A stretch of DNA of 64,000 nucleotides from Brevibacillus formosus (GTDB lineage: Bacteria; Bacillota; Bacilli; Brevibacillales; Brevibacillaceae): assembly GCF_003013405.1 (NCBI RefSeq), contig NZ_PXZL01000013.1, positions 679,673-743,672 of the forward strand, given 5' to 3'. The notes under the pieces were generated by a model that searched no databases, was not told the origin of the DNA, and was given only the letters and a program-made list of their open reading frames with translations. The position numbers and the translations under genes were made by a program. Positions 16,481 to 25,056 of this stretch are shown piece after piece (the first letter of the stretch is position 1; the number at the start of each line of letters is the position of its first letter).

Positions 16481-16496
16481 TGGCATGCTACTTGCT
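16481..16496 (+). promoter_or_regulatory. Sigma-54 (SigL) promoter of the 2-oxoacid dehydrogenase operon
   Basis: TGGCATGCTACTTGCT matches the consensus TGGCAC-N5-TTGCW. GG (16482-16483) and GC (16494-16495) are exactly 10 bp apart. It lies about 95 bp upstream of the E1 alpha start. The divergent gene encodes a matching activator. Confidence 0.85.
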
Positions 16497-16590
16497 CTTC
16501 TATAAGTACGAAAGCAGAAGCAAGACGAGCAGAATCACATTATCGAAAGACACCGAGGTGTTTTTCAGCGAAAAAGAGAGGGATGTTTCC

Positions 16591-17658
16591 ATGTCTTCAT
16601 TATATCAGGTATTGAGTCCAGCAGGTGAGCTGGTTGGTGATCTCAAGGGACAATTAGACGAGGCGACGATGATCAAGATGTATGAAAATATGGTGCTGGT
16701 TCGCCATTTTGACCGCAAGTCGATTAACCTGCAACGACAAGGAAGAATGGGTACGTATGCGCCCTTTGAAGGGCAGGAAGCTTCGCAAGTAGGCAGCGCG
16801 ATGGCATTAACTCCAGGAGATTGGCTTTTCCCAACCTACCGAGACCATGCGGCAGCGATCGTCCATGGTCAATCCATGGCACGGGTGTTCCTTTATTGGA
16901 TGGGACACATGGAAGGGAGTATCAGCCCGAAGCATTTGCACATCATGCCACCCTGCGTACCGATTGCGACTCAAATAGTTCATGCGGTAGGGACTGCTTG
17001 GGCGAGCAAGCTGCAAAACGAAAAGCATGTCAGCATCGCCTACTTTGGTGACGGAGCAAGCTCAGAGGGCGATTTTCATGAAGCATTGAATTTTGCTGGC
17101 GTATTTCAAACGCCGACCATCTTTTTCTGTCAAAACAACGGCTTCGCGATCAGCGTCCCGTTTTCACAGCAGTCTGCATCGAAAACAATTGCACAGCGTT
17201 CGGCGGCTTATGACATCCCTGGGGTTCGGATCGACGGCAATGATATCTTCGCTGTTTGGCTGACCATGAAAGAAGCCATGCAACGTGCGTTAGAAGGCAA
17301 GGGACCGACGTTGATCGAAGCTGTGACATTCCGCTATGGCGCACACACAACCGCAGATGATCCGAAAAAATACCGGGATCAAGAGAATTTGTCCGAGGAA
17401 TGGCGTCAAGAACGCGATCCACTCCAACGTCTGCGTGTATTTCTGGAGAATCAAGGGTTGTGGAATGAAACGAAGGAAGCAGAGCTGATTGCACGGGTGA
17501 ATGAACAGATCGACGCAGCTCTTGTCGAAGCGGAGAGCTATCCGAAGTCCAAACCGGAAGACATGTTCAAGCACGTCTACGCTGAACCATCGTGGATGGC
17601 AACGGAACAGGAGAGCGAGCTCGTCAAGCCAACGAAGCAGGAGGGAATCCCAGCATGA
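16591..17658 (+). CDS. 2-oxoacid dehydrogenase E1 component, alpha subunit (TPP-dependent)
   Basis: 355 residues from ATG 16591 with AGAGAGGG upstream; the frame stays open further upstream, but that stretch covers the sigma-54 promoter. The thiamine diphosphate motif is visible as FGDGASSEGDFHEALNFAGVFQTPTIFFCQNN (GDG...NN). QGRMGTYAPFEGQEASQVG and FPTYRDHAAAIVHG are typical of the PDH/BCKDH E1 alpha family. The phosphorylation-loop-like region reads RYGAHTTADDPKKYR. With E1 beta it decarboxylates a 2-oxoacid and passes the acyl group to E2. The overall look is PdhA-like, but sigma-54 control is more typical of branched-chain or acetoin systems, so the substrate is left open. Its stop overlaps the E1 beta start (ATGA). 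Confidence 0.92.
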   Translation: MSSLYQVLSPAGELVGDLKGQLDEATMIKMYENMVLVRHFDRKSINLQRQGRMGTYAPFEGQEASQVGSAMALTPGDWLFPTYRDHAAAIVHGQSMARVFLYWMGHMEGSISPKHLHIMPPCVPIATQIVHAVGTAWASKLQNEKHVSIAYFGDGASSEGDFHEALNFAGVFQTPTIFFCQNNGFAISVPFSQQSASKTIAQRSAAYDIPGVRIDGNDIFAVWLTMKEAMQRALEGKGPTLIEAVTFRYGAHTTADDPKKYRDQENLSEEWRQERDPLQRLRVFLENQGLWNETKEAELIARVNEQIDAALVEAESYPKSKPEDMFKHVYAEPSWMATEQESELVKPTKQEGIPA

Positions 17659-18638
17659 AACGCAAACTGACGATGATTCAAGCAATCACGGAGGCCATGG
17701 ATCAAAAATTGGCAGATGATTCACGCGTCATGCTGCTCGGCGAGGATATTGGTGTGAATGGTGGTGTGTTCCGGGCAACGGAAGATTTGATTCACAAGTA
17801 CGGCCCGGACCGTGTAGTAGACACGCCGCTAGCTGAGGCGGGAATAATCGGAGCAGCAATCGGCCTTGCCATGAACGGGAAAATTCCTGTGGTCGAGATT
17901 CAATTCCTTGCCTTTATTTATCCAGGCTTTGAGCAAATTGTCTCTCATGCTGCACGTATGCGCTATCGTACTCGCGGACAGTACCATGTACCGATGGTCA
18001 TACGCACGCCGTACGGGGCAGGGATTCGCGGGCCTGAGCTGCATTCGGAGAGTGTCGAAACGTTTTTTGCTCATGTCCCCGGCTTGAAGGTTGTGGCACC
18101 AAGCACACCTTATGATGCAAAAGGCTTGTTGATTGCCGCAATGGAAGATCCCGATCCGGTCATTTTTTTGGAGCCGACCAAGCTCTATCGCGCATTTAAA
18201 CAAGAGGTTCCAGAAGAAATGTATCGAGTGCCCATTGGAAAAGCGAAGGTCGTCCAGGAAGGCTCGGATGTATCCATTTTTGCTTGGGGAGCGATGCTGC
18301 GTGTCGCGGAGGATGCTGCGAAACAGATCGAGCGCGAAAACGGCTTGAGCTGTGAAGTCATTGATCTGCGCACGCTCTATCCATTGGATCGGGATACGAT
18401 TATAGCCTCGGTCAAAAAGACTGGACGCGCAGTTGTCGTACACGAGGCGCATAAGACTGCTGGGTTGGGTGCAGAGATCATCTCCATAATCAATGATGAA
18501 GCATTGATCTACATGAAGGCTCCCGTGAAACGGATTACCGGATTTGACGTGCCCGTCCCGCAATTCAGCATCGAGGATGACTATTTGCCAACGGCTGAAC
18601 GCGTGAAGGACGGAATTATGGAAACGGCTACGTTTTAA
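17655..18638 (+). CDS. 2-oxoacid dehydrogenase E1 component, beta subunit
   Basis: 327 residues from ATG 17655, which overlaps the E1 alpha stop by 4 nt; AGGAGGGA lies about 10 nt upstream. Recognisable features are MIQAITEAMDQKLADDSRVMLLGEDIGVNGGVF at the N-terminus (Glu of the TPP site in GEDIG), VVDTPLAEAGIIGAAIGLAMNG, and EIQFLAFIYPGFEQIVSHAARMRYRT. The C-terminal transketolase-like domain contains DLRTLYPLDRDTI and VVHEAHKTAGLGAEI. It pairs with the alpha subunit into an alpha2beta2 decarboxylase. The length and the order alpha-beta-E2-E3 match the pyruvate and branched-chain complexes of Bacillales. Confidence 0.94.
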   Translation: MKRKLTMIQAITEAMDQKLADDSRVMLLGEDIGVNGGVFRATEDLIHKYGPDRVVDTPLAEAGIIGAAIGLAMNGKIPVVEIQFLAFIYPGFEQIVSHAARMRYRTRGQYHVPMVIRTPYGAGIRGPELHSESVETFFAHVPGLKVVAPSTPYDAKGLLIAAMEDPDPVIFLEPTKLYRAFKQEVPEEMYRVPIGKAKVVQEGSDVSIFAWGAMLRVAEDAAKQIERENGLSCEVIDLRTLYPLDRDTIIASVKKTGRAVVVHEAHKTAGLGAEIISIINDEALIYMKAPVKRITGFDVPVPQFSIEDDYLPTAERVKDGIMETATF

Positions 18639-18655
18639 GAGAAGGAGCGAGTCAT

Positions 18656-19957
18656 ATGGTTGAGTTCAAGCTTCCTGATGTGGGAGAAGGCATGCATGAA
18701 GGAGAAATCGTAAAAGTACTGGTTCGCACGGGCGAATCCGTTCAACAGGATCAGCCACTGCTGGAGGTGCAGACAGACAAGGTGAATGCCGAGTTGTCTG
18801 CCCCAGTGACTGGTATCATCCGTGAAATCTTCATATCGGAAGGGGAAACCGTAGAAGTCGGAACTACCCTTCTCGTGATCGATGCAGGTACGGAAGCAAA
18901 GAAGGAAGAGACAAAGCTTCCAGAAAAGGTCGTAAACCCGGATAAGACAGTCAATTTTGCGCCAGCTCGTGCTGATCACCGCCGCTCATTGGCTACGCCG
19001 TACGTTCGGCAGCTGGCACGGGAAATGAAGATTGATATTGAGTTGGTCACGGGTACAGGAGCAGCAGGGCGTGTGACGGAAGAAGATTTGCGCCAATTCG
19101 CCAATCGACTGCAAAAATCAGTACCAGCGAAGTTTCCAACGTCGGCTACTGGCAATGAGCGTCTGTTGGAGGCAAGTACGGTGGAGGTTGAGACTGAACC
19201 GGTTGTTCAGCCGAAAACAGGAACCACTACTCGTGCAGCCACCTCGTCGCAGGGAGATATCGAACGGCTACCTTTAAAAGGCATTCGGAAAAAGATTGCC
19301 GAGCATATGGTGAAATCAGTCACAATCATTCCGCATGTTACTTCTGTCGATGAGCTGGAGATGGATCTGCTTCGTGCTTTACGCGAAAAGTTAAAGCCAC
19401 ATGCGGATAAGCGAAATATCAAGCTGACCTTCTTGCCGTTCTTTATCAAGGCGCTAGTCATCGCACTGAAGGAATTCCCGACGTTGAATGCGTCGATTGA
19501 CGACCGTACGAATGAAATCCTGCTCAAGCGCTTTTACCATATTGGCATTGCAACCGATACGCCTGAGGGCTTGATCGTACCAGTCATCAAGGATGCAGAC
19601 CATAAATCGATTTTTCAACTCGCAGAAGAAATCGATCAACTGGCAAGATTGGCACGCGAAGGCAAATTGACGATGGAGCACATAACAGGTGGCACCTTCA
19701 CGATCAGCAATGTAGGTCCAATCGGGGGACAGCAAGCAACTCCAATCATTAATCACCCGGAAGTAGCCATTATCAGTTTGCACAAAATGGAGAAGCGCTG
19801 GGTCGTACGTGAGGATGAAGGCGTTATTCGCTGGATGATGAACCTGTCACTTTCGTTCGATCATCGCCTGATCGATGGCGTGACGGCGGTACGTTTTACC
19901 AACCGGATCAAGGAGCTGCTGGAAGATCCGAATCTATTGTTTGCGGAGATGGTATAA
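18656..19957 (+). CDS. 2-oxoacid dehydrogenase E2, dihydrolipoamide acyltransferase
   Basis: 433 residues, ATG with GAAGGAG. It has one lipoyl domain (residues 1-78) with the lipoylated Lys in QTDKVNAELSAP (K42). A linker follows, then an E3/E1-binding domain (about 107-145: ATPYVRQLAREMKIDIELVTGTGAAGRVTEEDL). A second Thr/Gln-rich linker leads to a catalytic CAT domain (about 205-433), with the active-site motif SFDHRLIDGVTAVRF near the C-terminus containing the catalytic His and Asp. It forms the core of the complex and transfers the acyl group to CoA. The last codon abuts the E3 start codon, so the genes are translationally coupled. Confidence 0.95.
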   Translation: MVEFKLPDVGEGMHEGEIVKVLVRTGESVQQDQPLLEVQTDKVNAELSAPVTGIIREIFISEGETVEVGTTLLVIDAGTEAKKEETKLPEKVVNPDKTVNFAPARADHRRSLATPYVRQLAREMKIDIELVTGTGAAGRVTEEDLRQFANRLQKSVPAKFPTSATGNERLLEASTVEVETEPVVQPKTGTTTRAATSSQGDIERLPLKGIRKKIAEHMVKSVTIIPHVTSVDELEMDLLRALREKLKPHADKRNIKLTFLPFFIKALVIALKEFPTLNASIDDRTNEILLKRFYHIGIATDTPEGLIVPVIKDADHKSIFQLAEEIDQLARLAREGKLTMEHITGGTFTISNVGPIGGQQATPIINHPEVAIISLHKMEKRWVVREDEGVIRWMMNLSLSFDHRLIDGVTAVRFTNRIKELLEDPNLLFAEMV

Positions 19958-21403
19958 ATGGTAGTCGGCGAAGTAGCAGTCGAAACAGATGTGGTTGTCA
20001 TCGGTGGTGGGCCAGGAGGTTATGCAGCCGCTATTCGTCTCGGACAGCTGGGGAAATCGGTCGTTCTGATTGAAAAGGAAGTACTGGGTGGAGTCTGCTT
20101 GAATCGCGGATGCATTCCGTCGAAAGCTTTGATTCATACAGCAGGCGAATACCACAAGCTCAGTAGTCTGAATAAGCTGGGAATCCAACTGCCGACGGGG
20201 AAAGCGACCTTCCATATGCCGAGCTGGCAGACGTGGAAGTCTTCTGTCGTTGCTCAACTGAACAATGGGGTCGATTATCTCTGTGAGGCTAATGGGGTTA
20301 CAGTCGTGAAGGGGACAGCGACATTTCTCTCGAGTGATCGAATTGGCGTAGAGACGGGTGGCGATTTTGAAACGTACAAATTCAAACAAGCGATTATCGC
20401 GACAGGATCACGTCCATTCATTCCATCGTTTTTGAAAATAGACGGAGAATATTTTCTGGATTCTACTGATATACTGGCATTGGATAAAATACCGGAAACA
20501 CTGGCCATAATCGGTGGCGGCTATATTGGAATGGAGCTAGGGATGGCGTTCGCCAAGCTTGGATCACAGGTGACCGTCATTGAAGCAGCCGAGCGCATTT
20601 TGCCGCAAACAGCTGCCCATCTCTCTTTGGAAGTGCTCAAGCAGGCGAAACAGCTCGGGATGACGGTGAAGATCGCGACAAAAGTAGAGAAGGCTGAGGT
20701 AACGAACGGAAGAGTCACGCTTGCATGCACTTCAGAAAAGAACGGTTCCGAAAGTATCACCGCACATAAAACGCTCGTCACGATAGGGCGAGTGCCTAAT
20801 ACAGGTGAACTCGGACTTGCTCAGGCGGGAGTAGAAATGGACGAGCGCGGCTATATTCCCGTGACATCGACTGGCAGTACGAACAAGGCGCATATTTACG
20901 CCATCGGCGATGTAACACCTGGCCCTGCGTTAGCCCATCGTGCGACGAAGCAAGGGATTGTGGCAGCCGAGGTGATCGCAGGGCTGCCTAGCAGCGTAGA
21001 CTCCCCTTACGTTCCATATGTGATTTTTACCGAGCCGCAAATAGCGGGTGTGGGGATGACACGCGAAGAGGCAGAGCTTCAAGGATACAAGGTCAAGTCA
21101 GCGGCGTTCCCTTATCGGGCGAATGGAAGAGCACTCGCCATGGATGAAGGAGAAGGTTTTGCAGAAGTGATAGTGGATCAGGAAAGCCATTTATTGTTGG
21201 GAATGCACGTTGTAGGTGCTGATGCATCGAACCTGATCGGGGAGGGTGTGCTGGCACTTGAGCTTGCTGCGCGTGTAGAAGATGTGGCGTTAACCATGCA
21301 TCCGCATCCCACTTTAAGCGAGGTATGGCTGGAGGCTGCCGAAGCGGCGTTAGGTCATGCTATTCATATCGTAAACAAATCAAAAGTAGCTGTGAGCAAA
21401 TAG
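19958..21403 (+). CDS. Dihydrolipoyl dehydrogenase (E3)
   Basis: 481 residues; the ATG directly follows the E2 stop codon. The N-terminal FAD motif reads VVVIGGGPGGYAAAIRLGQLG. The redox disulfide is in GGVCLNRGCIPSKAL (CxxxxC; Arg where many E3s have Val). The NAD-binding motif is LAIIGGGYIGMELGMAFAKLG, and the C-terminal catalytic His-Glu pair is in HPHPTLSEVWLEAAEAALG. It reoxidises the lipoyl group of E2 with NAD+. It is the last gene of the sigma-54-controlled operon. Confidence 0.95.
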   Translation: MVVGEVAVETDVVVIGGGPGGYAAAIRLGQLGKSVVLIEKEVLGGVCLNRGCIPSKALIHTAGEYHKLSSLNKLGIQLPTGKATFHMPSWQTWKSSVVAQLNNGVDYLCEANGVTVVKGTATFLSSDRIGVETGGDFETYKFKQAIIATGSRPFIPSFLKIDGEYFLDSTDILALDKIPETLAIIGGGYIGMELGMAFAKLGSQVTVIEAAERILPQTAAHLSLEVLKQAKQLGMTVKIATKVEKAEVTNGRVTLACTSEKNGSESITAHKTLVTIGRVPNTGELGLAQAGVEMDERGYIPVTSTGSTNKAHIYAIGDVTPGPALAHRATKQGIVAAEVIAGLPSSVDSPYVPYVIFTEPQIAGVGMTREEAELQGYKVKSAAFPYRANGRALAMDEGEGFAEVIVDQESHLLLGMHVVGADASNLIGEGVLALELAARVEDVALTMHPHPTLSEVWLEAAEAALGHAIHIVNKSKVAVSK

Positions 21404-21537
21404 ATCTACTATCGTGAAACCTTAAAGATACGTGACGGATATTCATAACAATGATCAGCCTCGAAGCCTAACAAGATTAGCATTTGCATGAATGTGCTAC
21501 GCTGGAATTAATCTCGTGCAAAGGATGTGTGGTCATT

Positions 21538-21888
21538 ATGAAATTGAATCACGTCAATCTTACCGTTACGGATGTTCCAGCTGCTTCTGATTTCCTGGAG
21601 AAATATTTTGGCCTGAAAAAGTTAGATACGTCGGATGATGCCCGTGGCGATAATTTTGGGGTCCTCTTTGACGATAACGGCCTGGTGTTTACCTTGATGA
21701 AGGGTGCCGAAGTCCAATATCCCAAGACATTCCATATCGGCTTCATTCAGGAGAGCGAAGAGAAAGTAAATGAAATCAATCAACGCTTAAAAGAAGATGG
21801 TTACCAAGTGGCACCGCCAGTAAGATCGCATGGCTGGACGTTTTATGTGAAAGCTCCTGGTGGATTTACGGTTGAGGTACTTGCGTAA
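21538..21888 (+). CDS. VOC superfamily protein (glyoxalase/bleomycin resistance-like)
   Basis: 116 residues from ATG 21538. The sequence begins MKLNHVNLTVTDVPAASDFLEKYFGL, the standard first beta-alpha-beta module. It then has FHIGFIQESEEKVNEINQRLKEDGY and ends WTFYVKAPGGFTVEVLA, where His and Glu positions match the metal ligands of the fold. VOC proteins include glyoxalases, dioxygenases and antibiotic-binding proteins; the specific role cannot be fixed. It is a single gene with its own terminator. Confidence 0.85.
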   Translation: MKLNHVNLTVTDVPAASDFLEKYFGLKKLDTSDDARGDNFGVLFDDNGLVFTLMKGAEVQYPKTFHIGFIQESEEKVNEINQRLKEDGYQVAPPVRSHGWTFYVKAPGGFTVEVLA

Positions 21889-21906
21889 CGCGTATGCACA
21901 TAGTTC

Positions 21907-21950
21907 GAAAGCCTTCTTTTTCTCATAAGAAAAGAGGGCTTTCTTTTTAT
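21907..21950 (+). terminator. Terminator of the VOC gene
   Basis: Arms GAAAGCC (21907-21913) and GGCTTTC (21937-21943), extended by complementary T/A-rich stretches, are followed by a T-run. Confidence 0.8.
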
Positions 21951-22029
21951 TGTTTAAACATCCGGTAAATCAGAAGGGGTGGGCGATAAGTTGCAACGCC
22001 CACCACAGGCTACGATAGAAAGACATTTT

Positions 22030-22620
22030 TTATACTTGCAGGCTCTCTTTCTTCCCATAATGGAATCCCATTTGATACGCACGGTCCAGCAGCAGCTCGA
22101 TATGCGCAGGATTTTGCGCCAAGGTGTCATAAAGGAATTCAACCCTCGAGTCGTCGATTCCGACGTAACTGGAGATTCCGACATTGAGGTGATGCGCTAT
22201 CATTTGGTCATAATTTCTTTTTTGAAAATGATCTTCAGGAGCAGCAGCGAGACCGATCCACAATGCATGCTTATGGTGCAGTTTACGTGAGCCATAGGCA
22301 AACCCGTTGTTCCAGACGCGATCGATATATCCTTTCAGCATGGCTGGCATGCTGAACCACCAGATCGGAAAAATGAAGGCTAACGCGTCGTGTTTTCTCA
22401 TGCGCTCCATTTCAATCTCGACCTCTTCGGAATATTTCTTATCTCCGTTGTTCCAATCTGGCTCATCTTCCTCCCATAAAACAGGGTGAAAACCACTGCG
22501 ATGCAAATCCAAAACTTCAACCTCATGTCCTGCATCTTTTAGGCCCTGTACGAAACGTTCTGCAACGGCAAAGGTCAAGGAATTGGTTCGTGGATGGGTA
22601 ACAACTGTCAATACTTTCAT
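22030..22620 (-). CDS. NAD(P)H-dependent oxidoreductase, flavodoxin-like fold (KefF/YwrO/MdaB type)
   Basis: 196 residues from ATG 22620, which lies 9 nt after AGAGGG; an ATG two codons earlier would be too close. Features are KVLTVVTHPRTNSLTFAVAERFVQGL (the FMN phosphate loop) and a central FIFPIWWFSMPAMLKGYIDRVWNNGFAY, the signature of the quinone reductase branch. It likely reduces quinones or electrophilic compounds with NAD(P)H. It is divergent from an HxlR-family regulator with an operator-like palindrome between them; this arrangement is typical of redox or electrophile-responsive pairs. Confidence 0.9.
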   Translation of the reverse strand: MKVLTVVTHPRTNSLTFAVAERFVQGLKDAGHEVEVLDLHRSGFHPVLWEEDEPDWNNGDKKYSEEVEIEMERMRKHDALAFIFPIWWFSMPAMLKGYIDRVWNNGFAYGSRKLHHKHALWIGLAAAPEDHFQKRNYDQMIAHHLNVGISSYVGIDDSRVEFLYDTLAQNPAHIELLLDRAYQMGFHYGKKESLQV

Positions 22621-22783
22621 TTTCATACACCCTCTATTTCTGTAGGAATTTGTACACCAAAATCTTTGATGCGATCGATAGCAAAACTTACAAGTAAGGT
22701 GCTGGTATATCCGTATCATGCACCATATAATGAATTGTGAAAAGTACGCACTTTTTTGTGCTTTTAATACCAAAAAGTAACAT

Positions 22784-22801
22784 AGGAACAAAAAGGTTCC
22801 T
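22784..22801. promoter_or_regulatory. Palindromic operator between the oxidoreductase and HxlR genes
   Basis: AGGAAC-N6-GTTCCT, an exact 6-6-6 inverted repeat, lies in the divergent intergenic region. It is a likely site for the HxlR-type regulator. Confidence 0.5.
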
Positions 22802-22838
22802 GTCAAAATCGTAAGTAATGAGGGAGGATAGCCAATCG

Positions 22839-23183
22839 ATGAGACCAAAGCTCAAACATACATACCAAATTCCTTCTGAAGCAACACTAGATGTTTTAGG
22901 TGGCAAATGGAAAACCTTGATTTTATGTCAGTTATACTACGGGCCAAAAAGAACGAGTGAATTGAAGAAACAAATGCCGGACATTAGCCAAAAAATCCTC
23001 ACTCAGCAGCTTCGCGAGCTAGAAGAGGATGGAATCGTCATTAGGACCGTGTACAGCCAAGTACCGCCAAAGGTTGAGTATGAATTAAGTGAATTGGGAG
23101 AATCGCTCAAACCAATCATGGATCTCATGTGTGAATGGGGTGAACGTTACCTACGCGGGGAAATACCAGGCAAAGAGTCTTAA
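22839..23183 (+). CDS. HxlR-family winged-helix transcriptional regulator
   Basis: 114 residues from ATG 22839 (MRPKLKHTYQ), GGGAGG upstream; an ATG seven codons earlier is possible. The family core is clear: EATLDVLGGKWKTLILCQLYYGPKRTSELKKQMPDISQKILTQQLRELEEDGIV, followed by the wing TVYSQVPPKVEYELSELG. There is no Cys near the N-terminus as in HypR/YodB, so sensing by thiol oxidation is not evident. It probably controls the divergent quinone reductase-like gene and itself. Confidence 0.92.
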   Translation: MRPKLKHTYQIPSEATLDVLGGKWKTLILCQLYYGPKRTSELKKQMPDISQKILTQQLRELEEDGIVIRTVYSQVPPKVEYELSELGESLKPIMDLMCEWGERYLRGEIPGKES

Positions 23184-23213
23184 ATACCGATCGGTCGAAG
23201 GAGGAACAATCAC

Positions 23214-24197
23214 GTGCATTCCCCCTTGTTTCCAATTGCAGACCCTGCAAAAACGCGGTTAGATAGAGAGCTATTCAAGGAATTTGACAGAAAGATCAGA
23301 AATGAAAAGATCGTCAGCTGCCTCATTATTCAAGATGGTTATCTGGCTTACGAATACCATAAAAACAAGAAGCAAGCGCAAAAGCTTCAAAAGATCAATT
23401 CCTGCACGAAAAGCTTTATTTCGGTGCTCATTGGAATCGCATTGGATCAAGGACTGATCGCTGGTTTGGATACACCTATCTCTTCCTACTTTCCTTATTT
23501 AGAGCAAAAGTCTGTCGATCCCGTTAAACGTTCCATTACCTTGTTTCATTTGCTCACGATGACACCTGGTTTTGATTGGCCAGAGTTCGGCGAGTGGCAA
23601 TCATTTCCCCGGATGCTCTACAGTTCGGATTGGGTGCGATTTGTGCTGGATCGGCCGCTTCTTGACCAACCTGGAGAGAAGATGAATTACAATTCTGGTT
23701 GTTCGCATTTATTGTCTGCCATCCTGCAAAAGGCAACAGGAATGAGCACATATGATTTTGCCAAAAAGCATCTCTTTCAGCCTCTAAACATCAAAGACTC
23801 GTATTGGTATTCTGACGGACAGGGTATTCATAACGGGGGAGACGGATTACGCCTTACTTCGCGTGATATGGCAAAGCTAGGAATACTCTATCTGCAAGGC
23901 GGTCAATGGCAAGAAGTACAAATTGTTTCAGCAGCATGGGTTCAAGAATCCATTCAGCCAAAATTTCGGACATACGAGAGGATTGGGTCTTACGGCTTGC
24001 ATTGGTGGAGTGAAAGAATCGATTCAAGGAAGGATTGGACAGAGGACAACTTCTATTATTTTGCCCTTGGCTTTGGAGGGCAGTACATACTGATAGTCCC
24101 TTCGCAAAAGATGATTGTTGTGTTCAGCAGTGAGCTGTACGACCATTCTTTGCGGCCTCTTGCTTTATTCAGAAAGTACATACTTGCAGCGGAATAG
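23214..24197 (+). CDS. Serine hydrolase, class C beta-lactamase-like
   Basis: 327 residues from GTG 23214 with AAGGAGGA 8 nt upstream. The penicillin-binding fold motifs are the SxxK tetrad SCTK, the YxN triad in MNYNSGCSH, and a C-terminal FGGQY in the place of the KTG/HxG strand. No signal peptide is present, so it probably acts in the cytoplasm, like many EstB/6-aminohexanoate-dimer-hydrolase-type esterases. It starts 30 bp after the HxlR gene and may be co-transcribed. Hydrolysis of an ester or amide is likely; a role in beta-lactam resistance is not supported by the missing export signal. Confidence 0.87.
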   Translation: MHSPLFPIADPAKTRLDRELFKEFDRKIRNEKIVSCLIIQDGYLAYEYHKNKKQAQKLQKINSCTKSFISVLIGIALDQGLIAGLDTPISSYFPYLEQKSVDPVKRSITLFHLLTMTPGFDWPEFGEWQSFPRMLYSSDWVRFVLDRPLLDQPGEKMNYNSGCSHLLSAILQKATGMSTYDFAKKHLFQPLNIKDSYWYSDGQGIHNGGDGLRLTSRDMAKLGILYLQGGQWQEVQIVSAAWVQESIQPKFRTYERIGSYGLHWWSERIDSRKDWTEDNFYYFALGFGGQYILIVPSQKMIVVFSSELYDHSLRPLALFRKYILAAE

Positions 24198-24202
24198 AGC
24201 GA

Positions 24203-24250
24203 AAACCAGTTCAGGGCACGAGCAGGTCCTTCGAACTGGTTTCTTTTTAC
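24203..24250 (+). terminator. Terminator of the serine hydrolase gene
   Basis: Perfect 10-bp arms AAACCAGTTC (24203-24212) and GAACTGGTTT (24233-24242), then CTTTTT. Confidence 0.8.
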
Positions 24251-24469
24251 ATGAAACATTTTATTTGGGTGGTGCGTCTGTATGGACAAGAGTTGACTGG
24301 CAGAATGGCTAGCAGGAGGAAGATGTTGCTGTACACAGATGCGCAGGATTTGCCAAGCCCGTCCAAGGATGCATTCAAATAAAGCATCAAGCAGGATACA
24401 AGTGGATAAGGAAGGTATTGTGTACCCATAATACCTTTGACAGACAACAAAGAATTCGGGGTGTTTAGA

Positions 24470-24964
24470 ATGAAAAAATGGAAACTGTTATCGCTCATGC
24501 TGATTACTGCAATGGGGTTAAGTGCATGTGGCGGTGCTGCTGCACCGGATGTGCTGGAGCAAGTAGAGATTGTGCCGAAACCTACGTTTACAGTAGGGAG
24601 TGAAGTCATCTTGAAAGCAAATCACCAACCGGGAATGCAAGGGGCAAAAGCAAAAATTGTGGGGGCTTACGACACAACCGCCTATTCAGTGACCTATACA
24701 CCTACAACGGGTGAGCCCCCTGTGAAGGGTTATAAATGGATCATTCAAGAAGAAATCAAGAACCATATCCAGCAACCGTATAATCCAGGAACGGAAGTCG
24801 TCTTGAAGGCGGATCATGTGAAAGGGATGCTCGACGCATCAGGTAAACTCGATACAGCAAATACAACGACGGTCTATATGATCGATTACACTCCCACGAC
24901 AGGGGGAGGAGAAATAAAGAACTACAAATGGGTAACGGAAGATGAGATATCACCAGTCAAATGA
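24470..24964 (+). CDS. DUF1541 (YdhK-like) lipoprotein
   Basis: 164 residues from ATG 24470. The N-terminus is a lipoprotein signal with lipobox LSAC (Cys about residue 21). Two DUF1541 repeats follow: the first around residues 40-100 (GSEVILKANHQPGMQGAKAKIVGAYDTTAYSVTYTP in outline), the second around 105-160 (GTEVVLKADHVKGM...YMIDYTPTTGG), each ending in a W-rich YKW. It is anchored outside the membrane. The family is common in Bacillales and sometimes linked to copper or envelope functions, but no activity is established here. It lies between two terminators as a single gene. Confidence 0.85.
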   Translation: MKKWKLLSLMLITAMGLSACGGAAAPDVLEQVEIVPKPTFTVGSEVILKANHQPGMQGAKAKIVGAYDTTAYSVTYTPTTGEPPVKGYKWIIQEEIKNHIQQPYNPGTEVVLKADHVKGMLDASGKLDTANTTTVYMIDYTPTTGGGEIKNYKWVTEDEISPVK

Positions 24965-24985
24965 TCGATACCATCCTCTTATGAA

Positions 24986-25030
24986 AAAAGGCAGCTGTGG
25001 CTTTTCAACGCCAAAGCTGCCTTTTCTGCT
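24986..25030. terminator. Bidirectional terminator
   Basis: Arms AAAAGGCAGCT (24986-24996) and AGCTGCCTTTT (25015-25025). A/T runs on both sides allow it to serve both the lipoprotein gene and the convergent regulator gene. Confidence 0.8.
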
Positions 25031-25056
25031 TTTCCATTGATACGAGCTGTTTGATG

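Noticed and set aside
22030..22848. A 272-residue start for the flavodoxin-like oxidoreductase
   Set aside because: The extra N-terminal 76 residues run through the divergent promoter and operator; the SD and family N-terminus support ATG 22620.
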